NCBI RefSeq assembly: GCF_011075055.1
Contig: NC_058152.1
Coordinates: 6,696,001 to 6,760,000, forward strand
Source: Mangifera indica
Lineage: Eukaryota; Streptophyta; Magnoliopsida; Sapindales; Anacardiaceae
DNA: 64,000 nucleotides
Direction of reading: 5' to 3'
In this document: positions 26,049 through 37,379 of the stretch, one piece after another
Layout of the letters: the number at the start of each line of letters is the position of its first letter
Position numbering within the stretch: position 1 is the first letter of the stretch
Translations under genes and position numbers: made by a program
The notes under the pieces: model-generated
Databases searched by the model: none
What the model was told of the DNA's origin: nothing
What the model saw: only the letters and a program-made list of their open reading frames with translations

Positions 26049-27452
26049 TCAAATCTCTAATATATGCCGTGAGAATACGGATAAAATAATAGAGAAAAAT
26101 AAGATTTTAAAGAATGACAGTCGTGTAAACTCTTGGATTCTTGAAAAGATTAAAAAATAAAGAGAAACTTTCTCCATGTTTTGATGACTTACCATTAAAA
26201 TTATGGGAAAGGAATGAAGTATTTGTTGAAATAAAATTACAAGATCCAAATGATAGAGTAAAATCAAAATCCCATAGATACTCCTTCGACACAGAGGAGG
26301 AATTTACAAAGCAAATCCCATAATTATTAGCAAAGGGATTAATTCGAGAAAGTAATAACCCTCACTCTTCTCCAGCTTTTATGGTAATGTATAGAATTGA
26401 GCAGATAAGAGAAAAAGCTAGAATGGTAATTGACTATAGGCAATTAAATAGCAAAACTATAAACGATGCATACAAAATCCTTAACAAATCAGCTTTACTA
26501 AATAAAACTAGATTTAGAAAAATATTTTCATGCTTTGATTTAAAGTCAGGATTCTGGCAAATCAGAATGGTGGAACAAAACATTCCTTTAACAGCCTTCA
26601 CGTGCCCAAAGGGACTGTTTGAATAGCTGGTGTTGCCATTTGGATTAAAACAAACACCTGTTATATTTCAAAGGAAAATGGATAAAGTTTTTTTCGACTT
26701 ATCTGATTTCTGTGTTGTTTATATAGATGATGTACTAGTCTTTAGCAAGACTAGAGAAGAACATAAAAATCATCTAGAACAGGTAATCAAAAAATTTCTT
26801 GAACATGGAATGGTCTTATCTGAAAGGAGGAATCCAACTCCAAGATCATACTACAAAGAAACTATTGAAATTTCCTGGTATGCTTGAAGATAAGCATATG
26901 TTACAGCAATTTCTTAGACTTGCGAATCAAATGAGGGAATATGTCCCAAATTTGGCCAAGGTAATAAATGGATTAACAAAAAAGGTTAGTTCTAAGGTGT
27001 CATAGGCATGGTCCATGGAAAATACCAACTGCGTTATCCAAACCAAAAACTTGACTAAGAACCTTCAAGCATTAACACTCTCAATAGACTCTGATTCTCT
27101 TATCATAGAGAGTGATGCATCTAATTATTATTGGGGAGGAGTTCGGTATGCATCAGGAAAATTCTCACCTGTTGAAATAAACTATCCTGTTTATGAAAAG
27201 AAAGTTTTAGTAGCTAAAGAATGTATTGATAGATTTTGATTATTCGTTATTAGTCAAAAATTCACTTTAAGAACTGATTCTAAATATTTAACATCATTTA
27301 TGAAATTAGTCTTAAAGGATGATAAAACTAGATTAATAAAATGACAAATCTGGTTTACGAAATATCGCTTCAAGATTGAATTTATATTTGGAAAGTCTAA
27401 TTTTATTGCTGATTTTTTGTCTAGACCACTACAGGAAAATGGACAAAAATGA
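26049..27452 (+). pseudogene. Pararetroviral reverse transcriptase and RNase H
   Basis: Reverse transcriptase motifs run in order: RMVIDYRQLN (about 26410), FDLKSGFWQI (about 26540), LPFGLKQTP (about 26635) and the catalytic YIDD at 26720-26731. RNase H words follow (ESDASNYYWGG near 27110 and FIADFLSRP near 27405). Two consecutive pieces are in one frame but split by a TAG at 26624-26626, and later shifts occur near 26880 and 27000, with a TGA at 27237. This Ty3/caulimovirid-type polymerase would copy pregenomic RNA; the copy cannot encode it now. Confidence 0.85.
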
Positions 27453-28719
27453 TCAAACTGGAAGAAAATTTTCATGCTTCAAATGTTGATCAATGACTCA
27501 TTTAAGAAGAAATTGCCTTTCTAGGAAAAATGTGGCAATGCCAAAAAAATCAAACTCTAGAAGTAAGAAGGTTGTGACAAAGATAGTTAATTCAAAGAAG
27601 CCAAAAGAAACTCTTTTAGAAGAGGTAAATACTATGTTCAAATAGGTTCTCACAGCATTGCAACATACTACTGTGAATCAATCACAGGAACCTCTGGATA
27701 TTCCACCTAGCTTGACACATTTCAGATCTCAACAATCTTTGGATACAGACACTTCAAATAGACGAAACCGAAAATATCAAAAGGCTACTACAACAAGCGT
27801 GGTGATGTCGAGGATGAAAAACTTTGAGATTGGACGTTCTAGTAAAACGAAGGGGAATTCTGAATATATTTCAAATTCCAACAAAAGAAACTTTCAAAGA
27901 AAAGGTAAAACTGTTATAAAATAGGATACAACTAAAAAGTAGGAACCTGTTAAAGGGTAAGAAAAAGAAATGAAAAATCTACTAGAAAAGCTTGGCTATA
28001 TAGAGAAATTCGACATTCCTGAAAACTTAAAGTTTACGGAAGCTAGCAGAGTAATATTAGAAGACCTAAACGTTCAATGTCGTATAGCCCTAGCTATGAG
28101 ACAAGGCAAAGTAGAACTTGGGCAGATATTATGAAAACTAGCCAATAGACTAGCTTAGCTTGAAGCGGATAAGATTTATTATGAAAAAGAAGAATTCTCA
28201 GGAGGATCTGTTCTTTGAAAATAACTACTTTTAAAGTTTAGACTACTTAGATATATAACAGACTTCAAAATGTCTTATCTCGAAATAGTCACTTTAAAAG
28301 GATTAATAACATCTCTAAAGGAAGAAGACGGAAAAGATCTTTAAGAAGGACTTTTTGTATTCTCGGATGGATTTATAGAATTACATATTTCATGGAAGCT
28401 TTTTTGGAAGGGATTTTATGGATCATTTCTTAAAAAAGGATGGATAGATGTAATTAAGATTGATGTACAAGAAGTGATGGTGAACCCCGAAGTGCCAAAT
28501 GCTATTAAACAAGCTCTATGTGTATTTGATAGAACAATTCATACGTTCACCTGTGTGATAACTTCATCAGTTCAAGAGGATGATGATATGCAACCTGTAC
28601 AAATTTGGAAATTTGTTGTAGAAGAACCATTGTATAACATAATGGTTCGAAAAGATGTCTTAATGGGACAAGCAACACTGCAACAACTTCATGAACTTAA
28701 CAAGGTAGATGGATACTAG
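27439..28719 (+). pseudogene. Pararetroviral ORF4 remnant after RNase H
   Basis: An ATG at 27439 overlaps the stop of the RNase H region. One frame can be followed over most of 27439-28719 (about 427 codons) with internal stops at 27487 and near 27643, 27922 and others. Near its start is a second Cys-knuckle of form C-X2-C-X4-H-X4-C (27475-27516), itself crossed by the TGA at 27487. The middle is Ser/Arg/Lys-rich, and the end (28474-28719) is an acidic-hydrophobic block. Position and size match the fourth frame of tungro-like viruses; the function is not assigned. Confidence 0.5.
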
Positions 28720-29099
28720 ACAAGACTATATATAGTAAAGTTACTAATGGTCCAATCTAGGTTAGAAGAACTCTTGAGAAAAAATGAAATAGTTTACATT
28801 GAAAAAGAAGTAATACTTATCTTGTCAAAGAAATACGTAAAAGTTCTAGACACTTTGTTTAGGTAAAATCGAGCCTAAACCTAAGATATGGTTGAAAGGT
28901 TTAAACCTCATAATATATCTAATCAGGCTCTGATTGAAAATACAAAGGAATACTTCGACTTGTTATTACTCAAAAGGTTGAAGCCTAAACCCAAATTGCA
29001 GAAGCTCAGTCGGAAGAAGAATGAACCTTTGGAGACTTCATGGACTTATTAGATCAGCCCATAGAATGAGCCCAAGAAGAGGGAGATTTGCTCAACCCA
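28720..29099 (+). other. Pararetroviral sequence after ORF4
   Basis: This is viral sequence between the last coding region and the start of the inverted duplication. Short frames continue from the ORF4 style (charged, Leu/Lys-rich) without a recognisable domain and with frequent stops. Confidence 0.4.
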
Positions 29100-29645
29100 A
29101 AAGTAAAAAGAGCAGCACATGTAAACGCAACGTGTATCTAATATACAGAAGGCAAGTGGAAAGTGAAGGCAATAGATCAATGAAGGAGACTTTACCGACA
29201 CTCTGAAGATCAATGACTGATAAAACGCCACTTGGATTTTACTATTATAAAATATGTAAACATGACTGACATATGGAAGGTTAAGACCCCAATGCTCAGA
29301 ACACGTGGTTGTTTGGTTGCATCGGCTGGAGACAGCCAAGTATAATTATTTAATAAGTTTACTGTTCACTTTTACTATATTGTCGATAGATTCAAAATTG
29401 TTTGAAATCCACAAGCTTTTCTCTTCTATAAATAAAAGAGACTTTGCTAAGTGTTTGTAAGAGTGGTGTAAAGAGTGAAAATATCTCTCTTTAAAACTTG
29501 CTCAAAATTTCGAAAGCAAGGTACTTTTTAATTCAACTCTTTAACTCTTCCTATTTATATTATGATTATGCATTTAATAAAATAAATAGCTTGTTTTATA
29601 TTAATGAATGCATATCATTAATAAAACTTGACTAATATGTTATGA
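29100..29645 (+). promoter_or_regulatory. Pararetroviral promoter and leader start (left arm of inverted repeat)
   Basis: The intergenic region of the virus contains a TATA box TATAAATAAA at 29427-29436, preceded by CTTTTCTCTTC. The expected pregenomic RNA start is ~30 bp downstream, with an AATAAA-bearing AT-rich stretch near 29577. This layout is typical of the 35S-type promoter of Caulimoviridae and directs transcription rightward. The same sequence recurs inverted at 29673-30213. Confidence 0.6.
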
Positions 29646-30213
29646 TTATTACTTATCATTAGAATCATAACATATTAGTCAAGTTTTATTAATGATATGC
29701 ATTTATTAACATAAAACAAACTATTTATATTATTAAATGCATAAACATAATATAAATAGGAAAAGTTATAACGTTGAATTATAAAGTACCTTGCTTTCAA
29801 AATTTTGAGCAAGTTTTAAAGAGAGATATATATTCACTCTTTACACCACTCTTACAAACACTTAGCAAAGTCTCTTCTATTTATAGAAGAGAAAAGCTTC
29901 CGGATTTCAAACAATTTTGACTCCATCGATAATACAGTAAAAGTGAACAATAAAGTTATTAAATAATTGTACTTGGCTATCTCCAGTCGACGCAACTAGA
30001 CAATCACATGTTCTAAGCATTGGGGTTTTAGTCTCCCATATGTTAGTCACATTTACATATTTTATAACAGTAAAATACAAGTGGCATTTTATCAATTGTT
30101 GATCTTCAGAGTGTCGGCAAAGTCTCTTCCATTGATTTGTTGTCTTCGCTTTCTATTTGTCTTCCGCATATTAGATACACATTGCGTTTACATGTGCTGC
30201 TCTTTTTGTTTTA
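29646..30213 (-). repeat. Inverted copy of the viral promoter/leader region
   Basis: 29673-30213 is the reverse complement of about 29100-29645 with scattered substitutions. It includes the inverted TATA box (TATAAATAG read on the minus strand, 29877-29885) and the inverted GAGCAGCACATG word near 30190-30201. The two arms meet around a 15-base spacer (ATTACTTATCATTAG, about 29645-29659), and the innermost ~42 bp pair perfectly. Transcripts through it would fold into a hairpin of ~540 bp. The two promoters face each other. Confidence 0.85.
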
Positions 30214-30215
30214 GA

Positions 30216-30779
30216 ATTTGTAGATTTGCACTTGAATAGAATGATTGCATAGATCATAATGATTGCATAATACTTGTATGTGCTTCTCTTTTGTAATTGA
30301 GTAAAGATGTTAATAGATGACAATTCTTATTGTATCATTGCATAGCTTGCTTCACTGTTACATAAGTTGGAAACACAAGGAGTGGAGTGCTATTGGCATG
30401 AAAGGGAAGGTTTTTACCTTCATTCTCTTGGGTGTAACAATGCATTGTAACAGTGATGCATTTTTCATTTTTTGTTAATGTTGAATGTGTGCTTAGATGT
30501 TGCAAGTTATAAGTTTGTAATTTTATTAATTCTACTCTCTTGTTTGATTTTTTTTCTTTATTTGAATTGGTTATTTGTCTGCTTACACCTATCTTATTTA
30601 TTGTTTTCTATCATTTGTAGGTTCTTGTTTGGTTTAATCTCTTTTTCCTTCTTTAAAAAAAAAATCATTACTTAAAACAAAATCTCTTATATTTTCCAAT
30701 TTTTCAAACTATTTTCTCTTTTTTTGTTTTTAAACCTGTTTCTTCTTATCTGCATTTATTGAAAACTCCCAAAACCATA
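30216..30779. other. AT-rich spacer after the pararetrovirus
   Basis: No gene is seen. Between the end of the inverted viral arm and the first recognisable copia gag words are T-rich tracts and a short frame (30472-30675) of Leu/Phe/Ile low complexity that does not look like a protein. It may contain a degraded 5' LTR of the next element, but I could not match it to the candidate 3' LTR at 34738. Confidence 0.4.
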
Positions 30780-32537
30780 CTATTGACTCATACCCCAATG
30801 GTAGTCAGACTACTTCTACCAATCTAGGCTTATCCACCTTTTCGTTTAGCCTTCAATTCGTCACTCTCAAGCTTGATAGAACCAATTATAGTTTTTGGAA
30901 ATCTTAATTTTTGCTTAATACAGGAGCCTATGACTTTAAGAGTCATTTGCTATGCTATTAAGCTTGTCCACCTCCTTTTATACAATTTTAGGTAACCCAG
31001 ACTGTTGAAGGCTCTAATGTTAATCCAAGACCAAATCCTGAATGTGTTTTCTTGTAAAAGTTAGACAAACAACTTGTTAGTTGGCTACTGTCCTCTATCT
31101 ATGCTAATATGTTTGGAATCATCTCCAAATATCATTATGCTAATGACTTTTGGGTCACCTTAGAAAATGAATTTCTCTCTGACTCAAAACCTCAACTGTT
31201 ACATATCAAAAGTCTTATTCAAACCACTAGGAAGAATAACCTAAGTATAAATGATTATGTCCTCCAAATGAAAGAGTATGGAAACATACTTCTTTCAAAA
31301 GGCTAACATATCATTGATGATGAAATATTGACCATATTTTAGATGAGTCTGATTCTAATTATGAACTTGTTGTAGTCATGCTAAATTTTAGGCTTGAATC
31401 CAAATTTGATAAACCTACACTCCAAGATGTCTAGTATCTTTTTTAAAAACAGGAACAAAGATTAAAGAAAGACCAGCAAATACTCAATATTAAGGTCTCT
31501 CTCGAGTTTCATGTAGCCAATTTTACCCATTTAGTAAAGCAGTCTGATCAATCTACTACATTTATCCCTTTTATACCTACTCTTAAGTATTAGCAACTTA
31601 CAAACCATTCTCAGCCCTCTTAACTTTCCCAAACCTATTATCTACACATCTAACCTAGCTTATTTTAATCATTAATCTCCATATTACTCCACTCAGCAAT
31701 ATCAGCTTTCTACCTATCACATTCGTCAACTTGTAAATTACATTCCACCTCTGGTCTCTAAACCTCCAACAACTTATCAACCTATCATAAGTTATCTTAG
31801 AGGTAGAGGAAAAAGCTATGCTAAAGGTCAAGTTATCTGTCAAATCTATAATAAAACTAGTCATCTTGCTCTAATATGTTATTATAAACATAGTACTACT
31901 TATACCACTCCACCCATTAATCCCTAATTCCATCTTGGTCCTGTTGGTTCTACATTTCCCACCTATCAATTCCATAATGCCTTTCATACTCATTCTTATA
32001 ATCTTATGCCTTCTATACCTTATCCTAATCTCATGCCCATACTCTCTTACCCTTACCTCTTATGACATACTTTCTCAACCCTATACTACCTCATCTGCTC
32101 CTCAGTTTTCTACTCTATTCTACACATATCCTCTGATTTCTTCACACATTTCTACCACCTCTACACTCAATCCTATAACACTTCCTTAGGTATATCTCAC
32201 TCACAAAATTTATCTTCCTCTAACTTCTTTAACCAGCTTTGTTAGACTCGTCATATCAACTCCACCTATATTTGGTCATTTTGCCTTTACTATCTAAGAT
32301 GCCTCCTAGTTGATGGACTTAAGAGACACATATTACATTACTTTAGATCTCACCCAACTAGTCCAATCTTCTCCTTATCAAAGATTTAATCAGTTTCAGG
32401 TTAGCAATGGTGAAAATATCTCCATCTCTCATATTGGTCAGCTTTTTTTTCCTAGTTTGAATTAGGATAAAGCCTTGCACGTTTGAAATGTTCTTTGTGT
32501 TCCTCACATTACAAGAAATCTATTGAACATTTAAAAT

Positions 32538-32578
<41 letters not shown>

Positions 32579-33355
32579 AATAATGTCTTAGTTAAATTTG
32601 CAGCAAATCACTGTGTCATTAAAGATAAGCTAAGCCATACTATTTACTGTAGAGAAAACTTAAACATGACTTATATCAACAATCTGTCCCTAAAAAGCCC
32701 AACCAAGTCTTTTCTGTCTATATTGTTTCATCATATGCACCTACACCTTTTCTCCATAGGCCCATCTATCATTCTAAGATTATGAGTGCAAATGCTTCTC
32801 TAAATACTACTACTTTATCTACTTATAATAAAGTTCCCACAAATAATTTTTGGTTCAATAAACCATTTGTTGATGTTTTTAATTATTCTATTTCTGGTAT
32901 TAGTGAGGATTCTACTACTGTTGTTGATTGCTTTTTTTTCTAGTGTTAATAGGGATTACTTTGTTTTTGGTATTAATAAAGATTCTACCACTGTTGTTGA
33001 TTGTTTTGTTTTTGGTGTTAATAAGGTTACTACTTACAAACTTTGGCAAAGTAGACTTGACCACCTAACTCTTCATCCTTCTCACTCTTCCTCACCATTA
33101 CACCTTTCTATACTGCATGTCAATATAGGAAACTCATTCAAAATCATTTCTTTCTCACTGCCTTTAGAGCCTCTCAACCTTTTGAGTTAATTCATACTGA
33201 TCTTTAAGGGCCCTTACCTATACTCTCCACAAAAGGATATAAATACTAGATCTATTTCACTGATAATTATAGCAAATTTACATGGATATTCTCTTTAAAA
33301 CTGAAATCTAACACCACTGCTACCTTCAAGGCCTTCCATGTCTTGGTTGAGATAA
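30780..33355 (+). pseudogene. Copia element remnant: gag to integrase
   Basis: A decayed copia polyprotein reads rightward. Gag begins near 30860 with VTLKLDRTNYSFWKS, and 31109-31306 is an open piece of the gag UBN2-type domain (FWVTLENEFLSDSKPQLLHI, then NDYVLQMKEYGNILLSKG). A protease-like block lies near 32300-32480. The gag-pre-integrase word YKLWQSRLDHLTLH is at 33028-33069, and the integrase core starts at about 33190. Reading stops abruptly at about 33355 within the integrase. Many stops make it non-coding. Confidence 0.7.
32536..32580. repeat. (CA)n-(TA)n microsatellite
   Basis: A run of ACAC dinucleotides (about 15 units) passes directly into a TATA run. It lies inside the copia remnant and interrupts its reading frame. 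Confidence 0.9.
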
Positions 33356-34724
33356 AGAAAGGAGGAGGAGATGAGTGAGGATGTTGTAAAAGAGAAGAAA
33401 AGGAGAAAGAAGATGATAAAACAATTGAAGAGATATCTGATGACAAAAGAAGCATGCCACCAAAAGTGCAATGGGAGAAAGGTTGATGATATCACAATTG
33501 CATAAAGTGATTCATTTTTATTCATAATGGTTCCTTGTATACAAAATAATTTATCTTGGTTCACATGGGTGTTGAAATTCATTACAACAGTGCAATGACT
33601 TCAACAACAAACAACTAAGAAGGAGCAACATACTGGTATTCACCTTGGCTCTAGCTCTGGCTTTAGCTTTGGCTTTGGCTTTGGCTCACAACTTCAACCA
33701 CATACAACAATGCAAGGACTTTGACATTAACTAAGAGCACAAACAACACAACAACTATCAAATGAGGAGATGTGTAGTAACTCTATAACAAAAGTAAAAT
33801 ATAATAACAAAAATGTATAAAAAAAAGAAAGGGAAAAAAAGAGAGAAAAAAAGGGAAAATATGCATGATAATAAGAAATGAAGAAAAAGCAAATGAAAGG
33901 AAAAAAAATATGTGAAAAAAAAAAGAAGACAAAACAAGAAGAAAAACAAAAAGGAAAAAAAAGAGAAGAAAAAAGAGGTAGAAGAATGGAAAATCTGTGA
34001 AAACATAATGAAAAATAATAATAAGAAATGGAAAAATAATAAATACAAATATGAAAAAAAAAAAGAGAAAAAAACAAACTAAAAAGAGTAAGGGAGAAGA
34101 AGAAGAAAGGAATATAGCAAAGCAATGACTTTGATAGCAAACAAGATAATAAGAGGTACAAAGACCATCAAGGGACAATAAACTAGACAAGGGACAAAGG
34201 GACCACCAAAAGTAGGATAACAAATAGGACAATAAGAGACAATAGACCACCAAAAAAAGAGCAGATGTGTAGATCTTCAATAATTTTGTAATCTGTGAAG
34301 GTAAAATATAATGTGACAAGTAAGGGATGAAAAAAAGACAAAAAAGGGAAAAAGGTAACTCAAGAAAAAAATATGTATGAAAATAAGAAATAAAGAAAAA
34401 AAATGAAAGGAAAAGATTTGGTATATGAAAAAAAAAAAGAAGGAAAAAAAGAGAAGAAAAAGAAAGAAATAAATAAAATGAATGAAAATAATATATATAT
34501 TCTCATATGTATATGTAATAAAATGATCAATGTAACAATCATCATTCTTTTTTGAAGTCAATACTCCACATACTAGTTCAATAGAGCTAATTCAATAGCA
34601 AATGAATCCTCGAAGTCACTACACTACAAACCAGTTCAACAAAAGATGTCAAACCATTCATAACCAGCTTGATTAAAAGGTGTGAAATCCAAAAGAAGCC
34701 CAAACAAAAATTGGAGAAATTTAG
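33356..34724. repeat. Purine-rich low-complexity region with duplicated units
   Basis: From about 33356 the plus strand is rich in GA/AAG (for example GGAGGAGGAGATGAG). A CTTTGGCTTTGG-type 6-bp repeat follows near 33645-33690, then two long A/G tracts (33780-34090 and 34320-34480). The tracts are preceded by related sequence containing AGATGTGTAG (33768 and 34264), suggesting duplication of a ~490-bp unit. Long minus-strand frames here encode only Phe/Ser/Leu runs and are artefacts of purine richness. Confidence 0.6.
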
Positions 34725-34993
34725 TTTAAGGGGGTATGTTAGGATGAAAATGATAACTCTATAAACAATTGGTAACGACACTGCAGTTTATAAAAATAAG
34801 AAGAGTCAATATGTAATTATGCCAAGTCAGTAGAAAAGCCCAAAATATCTGTATTTAAAATGGGTTTTCATTTTTAAATAAAAATGATCTCTCTCTATTC
34901 GTTTGGGGAGAGTTTCTTCTCTCACTTTCACTCTGTGTATAAATTAGGGTTTTGTTTTTCTTTATCTTGTTTTTGTTTTCCCACAAAACATTT
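34725..34993 (+). mobile_element. Candidate copia polypurine tract and 3' LTR
   Basis: TTTAAGGGGGTA directly precedes TGTTAGGATGAAAATG at 34738, the expected arrangement of a polypurine tract and a copia 3' LTR start. The LTR would run to about 34993 (CCCACAAAACA) and contains a TCTCTCTCTATTC motif and a TATAAATTAGG TATA-like box. It probably belonged to the gag-integrase remnant to the left, but the matching 5' LTR was not found. Confidence 0.5.
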
Positions 34994-36029
34994 GTTGCAA
35001 ATTTGACAAATATAGTAAGTAGAATTATGAAAAGAAATTCGATCTAATATATATAAATTTATCAAGATTTAATATTTACACAATATTATAGCATGAAAAA
35101 AAGGATAATAAAATGAAAAAAAAAAGAAAAGAAAAAAGCATAACAATAACATAAAAAAAAAAACATTTAGAATTGAGAAAAGAGGATGCGAGAAAAAATA
35201 AAGAAGCTTCTTCTATTGGTTCATAAGAGGTGAGAGTAAGAAAAAATAAATTATAATTAGGGATTAACTTGCCCGATATCATAATCTCTAAATAAAATCA
35301 TAACTAATGTGTATACTTAAGAAAATCTATAACCAGTTATAAAATTATATTAATATTATTAAAAATAATAATAATATAAAAAATTCTAATGAGTTTATCC
35401 ATCATATGCCGCTTTATTGCTAATCAGCTATCTTTCATCTATAAAATCAAAATGAAGGGTAGTGAGTTGAAACACTTAGAAAGTATGAGTAATCTAATCT
35501 ATACTCATCAATCAAATCTTTCCATTTTCTTTCCTACTTTGTGTATCCTAAGATTATTTTCATTCCATTCAGAAGCTTGTTGGATCTCGACCAAAGGAGG
35601 GTAAAATTGGTACCCACTCTAGTAACCAATTTTTAAGGTTCTTCACTTTAGGACACTACCCAAACATAATGACTGTGTGAAATAACCTCCTTTTATTCAT
35701 GCTTCGTGTGGACATAGATGTACATTCTTACACTTGGATTAAGTATGCTTATTGATGTATTTGAACGACTTGTAAAAGATAAAAGAGCCTTCAAATATAG
35801 GTATAGGTTCTTAAAAACCACTTATGGTTGATATGTTAGGTTTGTGAATCAATATGTATACGAATAAGAACCTGAAGAGTGTTTGATTTTATAAATTTTT
35901 TAAATTGCAATTCTTCAATGTCTAAGGTTTCGAACACCAATGGTAACTCATTGAAGGAATCTAAGTAATTATGGAGACATCTTACCTGCTTCAAATTCCT
36001 CTAGTTTGATAATGGATCATCATAGACAT
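34994..36029. other. AT-rich spacer between two copia remnants
   Basis: No gene is seen. A-rich tracts occur at 35085-35160. A short frame at 35389-35604 has no recognisable domain. The sequence leads up to the 5' LTR of the next copia element. Confidence 0.4.
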
Positions 36030-36460
36030 GGGTATATTATATATATTTGGTTTCTTATATTAGAATATTCTGAATATTTGGTTCTTTGTTATATATTATT
36101 GTATATTAATTATATATTGATTAAGCTTGATTTTGTTTCCTTGTATAAGATTTAAGACATGTATATACTCATGTATAATTCAAACATTGTGATATATGCA
36201 AAAAATATTTTCATTCAGTTGTTACATGGTATTAGAGCCAAAAATATCTTTTAGCACCCTATTAGTTTAAAAACAACCTCCTTGATCCTTAAACATAGGG
36301 TTTTAATATCTTTCTAATAGCAACCACCACCCTTAACTTTTAAGAACTTTCAACTTCACCCCTACACAAAGGAGAATTTCTTTTTTGGTAAGATAATCTC
36401 TTTTTGATGACACTCCCTCCTCTTTTTGGCATCATTGCATATGATCATTGTGTGGGTTTT

Positions 36461-36784
36461 CTAGGGCTGGATTTGAACTGAGCTTGGCTTGAACAAGTTC
36501 AAAATGAGTTAAGCTTAAATGAACTTGAGCTCGAGCTTTGAGGCGTTGAGCTCGTCAAGCTAGCGAGTTAAAAATTTTAATACAAAATGATGTCGTTTTA
36601 ATCAATATATATTAAAACGACATTATTTTAATAATGAACTAGTTAAAAGCTTAATTCAAGTTTGAACTCAAGTTTGACTCTTTTAAAACAAGTCTAACTC
36701 GAGCTTATTTGAAGTGAGCTTGAGCTCAGTTTCATACAAATCAAATCGAGCTCAAGCTCAGCTTGACTTAAATCCAGCTCTAGG
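36461..36784. mobile_element. Small inverted-repeat element (MITE-like) in the copia leader
   Basis: The ends are inverted repeats: CTAGGGCTGGATTTGAACTG on the left and, reading the right end on the minus strand, CTAGAGCTGGATTTAAGTCA. The interior is rich in GAGCTCGAG/AAGCTTAA words and contains a second inverted pair around ATTAAAACGACAT-like text (about 36590-36615). There is no coding potential. The outer CTAG/CTAG may include the target duplication. Confidence 0.65.
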
Positions 36785-37379
36785 ATTATCTTTTTTGATG
36801 TTATTTCCTTGTTTGATTACTAGTTGCCCTCAATTCTTTTGTTGGCCATTTGCCTTTTTTTAGTGCCAATACTGCTAAATTCTTGTCATCTCGTTTCTTG
36901 ACTATTTTCTTCGATGACAACCAAATATCACCAATGCAATCTGATCTCTAGTAGGTTCCAAATAGATCACCACCCTTAGATAAAATTTGTTTAATTTCTT
37001 TGGTCAGTTTTTAACCTGTTTTTTCTCCTTTTAGATGTCCAATGATAAACGTTTTTGGCAAGCTATTCAACTTCCTTAAACTTGTGAATTTGTGCCTTTA
37101 CCTTGACTCATTTGTTGTTGTTTGGATTTGGTATTAATATTTCCTTGGAGTTGTTTGGGTGTGGTATTAATTTTTTCCTTAGACGTTATAATTTGGTGTT
37201 GAAGTTATTGGGCTTGTGTTGGATTTATTGAATTTGTGTTGAGTGGGCTAATTGTTGTTGGCTTTCCTTTTAGTTAGGTTGATATTTTATTATGGGTTTT
37301 AGTTTTTTGGCTAGTTTAGTTTGGAGTGCTTTTAGACTTAGACCCACATATGTTGTTAGTTATTATTAGAGTTTTATTC

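Larger units (their letters stand above)
21656..30215 (+). mobile_element. Endogenous pararetrovirus (Caulimoviridae), near genome-length, decayed
   Basis: A Met-tRNA primer site (21766), coat-type zinc knuckle, movement-protein motifs, aspartic protease, reverse transcriptase with YIDD, RNase H and a TATA promoter lie in one orientation. There is no LTR pair and no integrase. About 75 bases at 21661 recur at 29603, giving a unit length of 7942 bp, which fits the 7-8 kb circular genomes of this family. The reading-frame layout (two small ones, a polyprotein region, a fourth after RNase H) recalls Tungrovirus and RTBV-like endogenous relatives; genus assignment is inference. Many frameshifts and stops show it is inactive. 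From 29673 the end region is repeated in inverted orientation. Confidence 0.88.

Noticed and set aside
33645..33690. Possible CRISPR-like or satellite array
   Set aside because: Just a short imperfect GGCTTT/GCTCTG hexamer repeat; there are no spacers, and CRISPR arrays are not expected in a plant genome.
33727..34561. Long minus-strand frames (up to 178 codons)
   Set aside because: They encode only Phe/Ser/Leu runs complementary to A/G-rich tracts and have no protein-like pattern.
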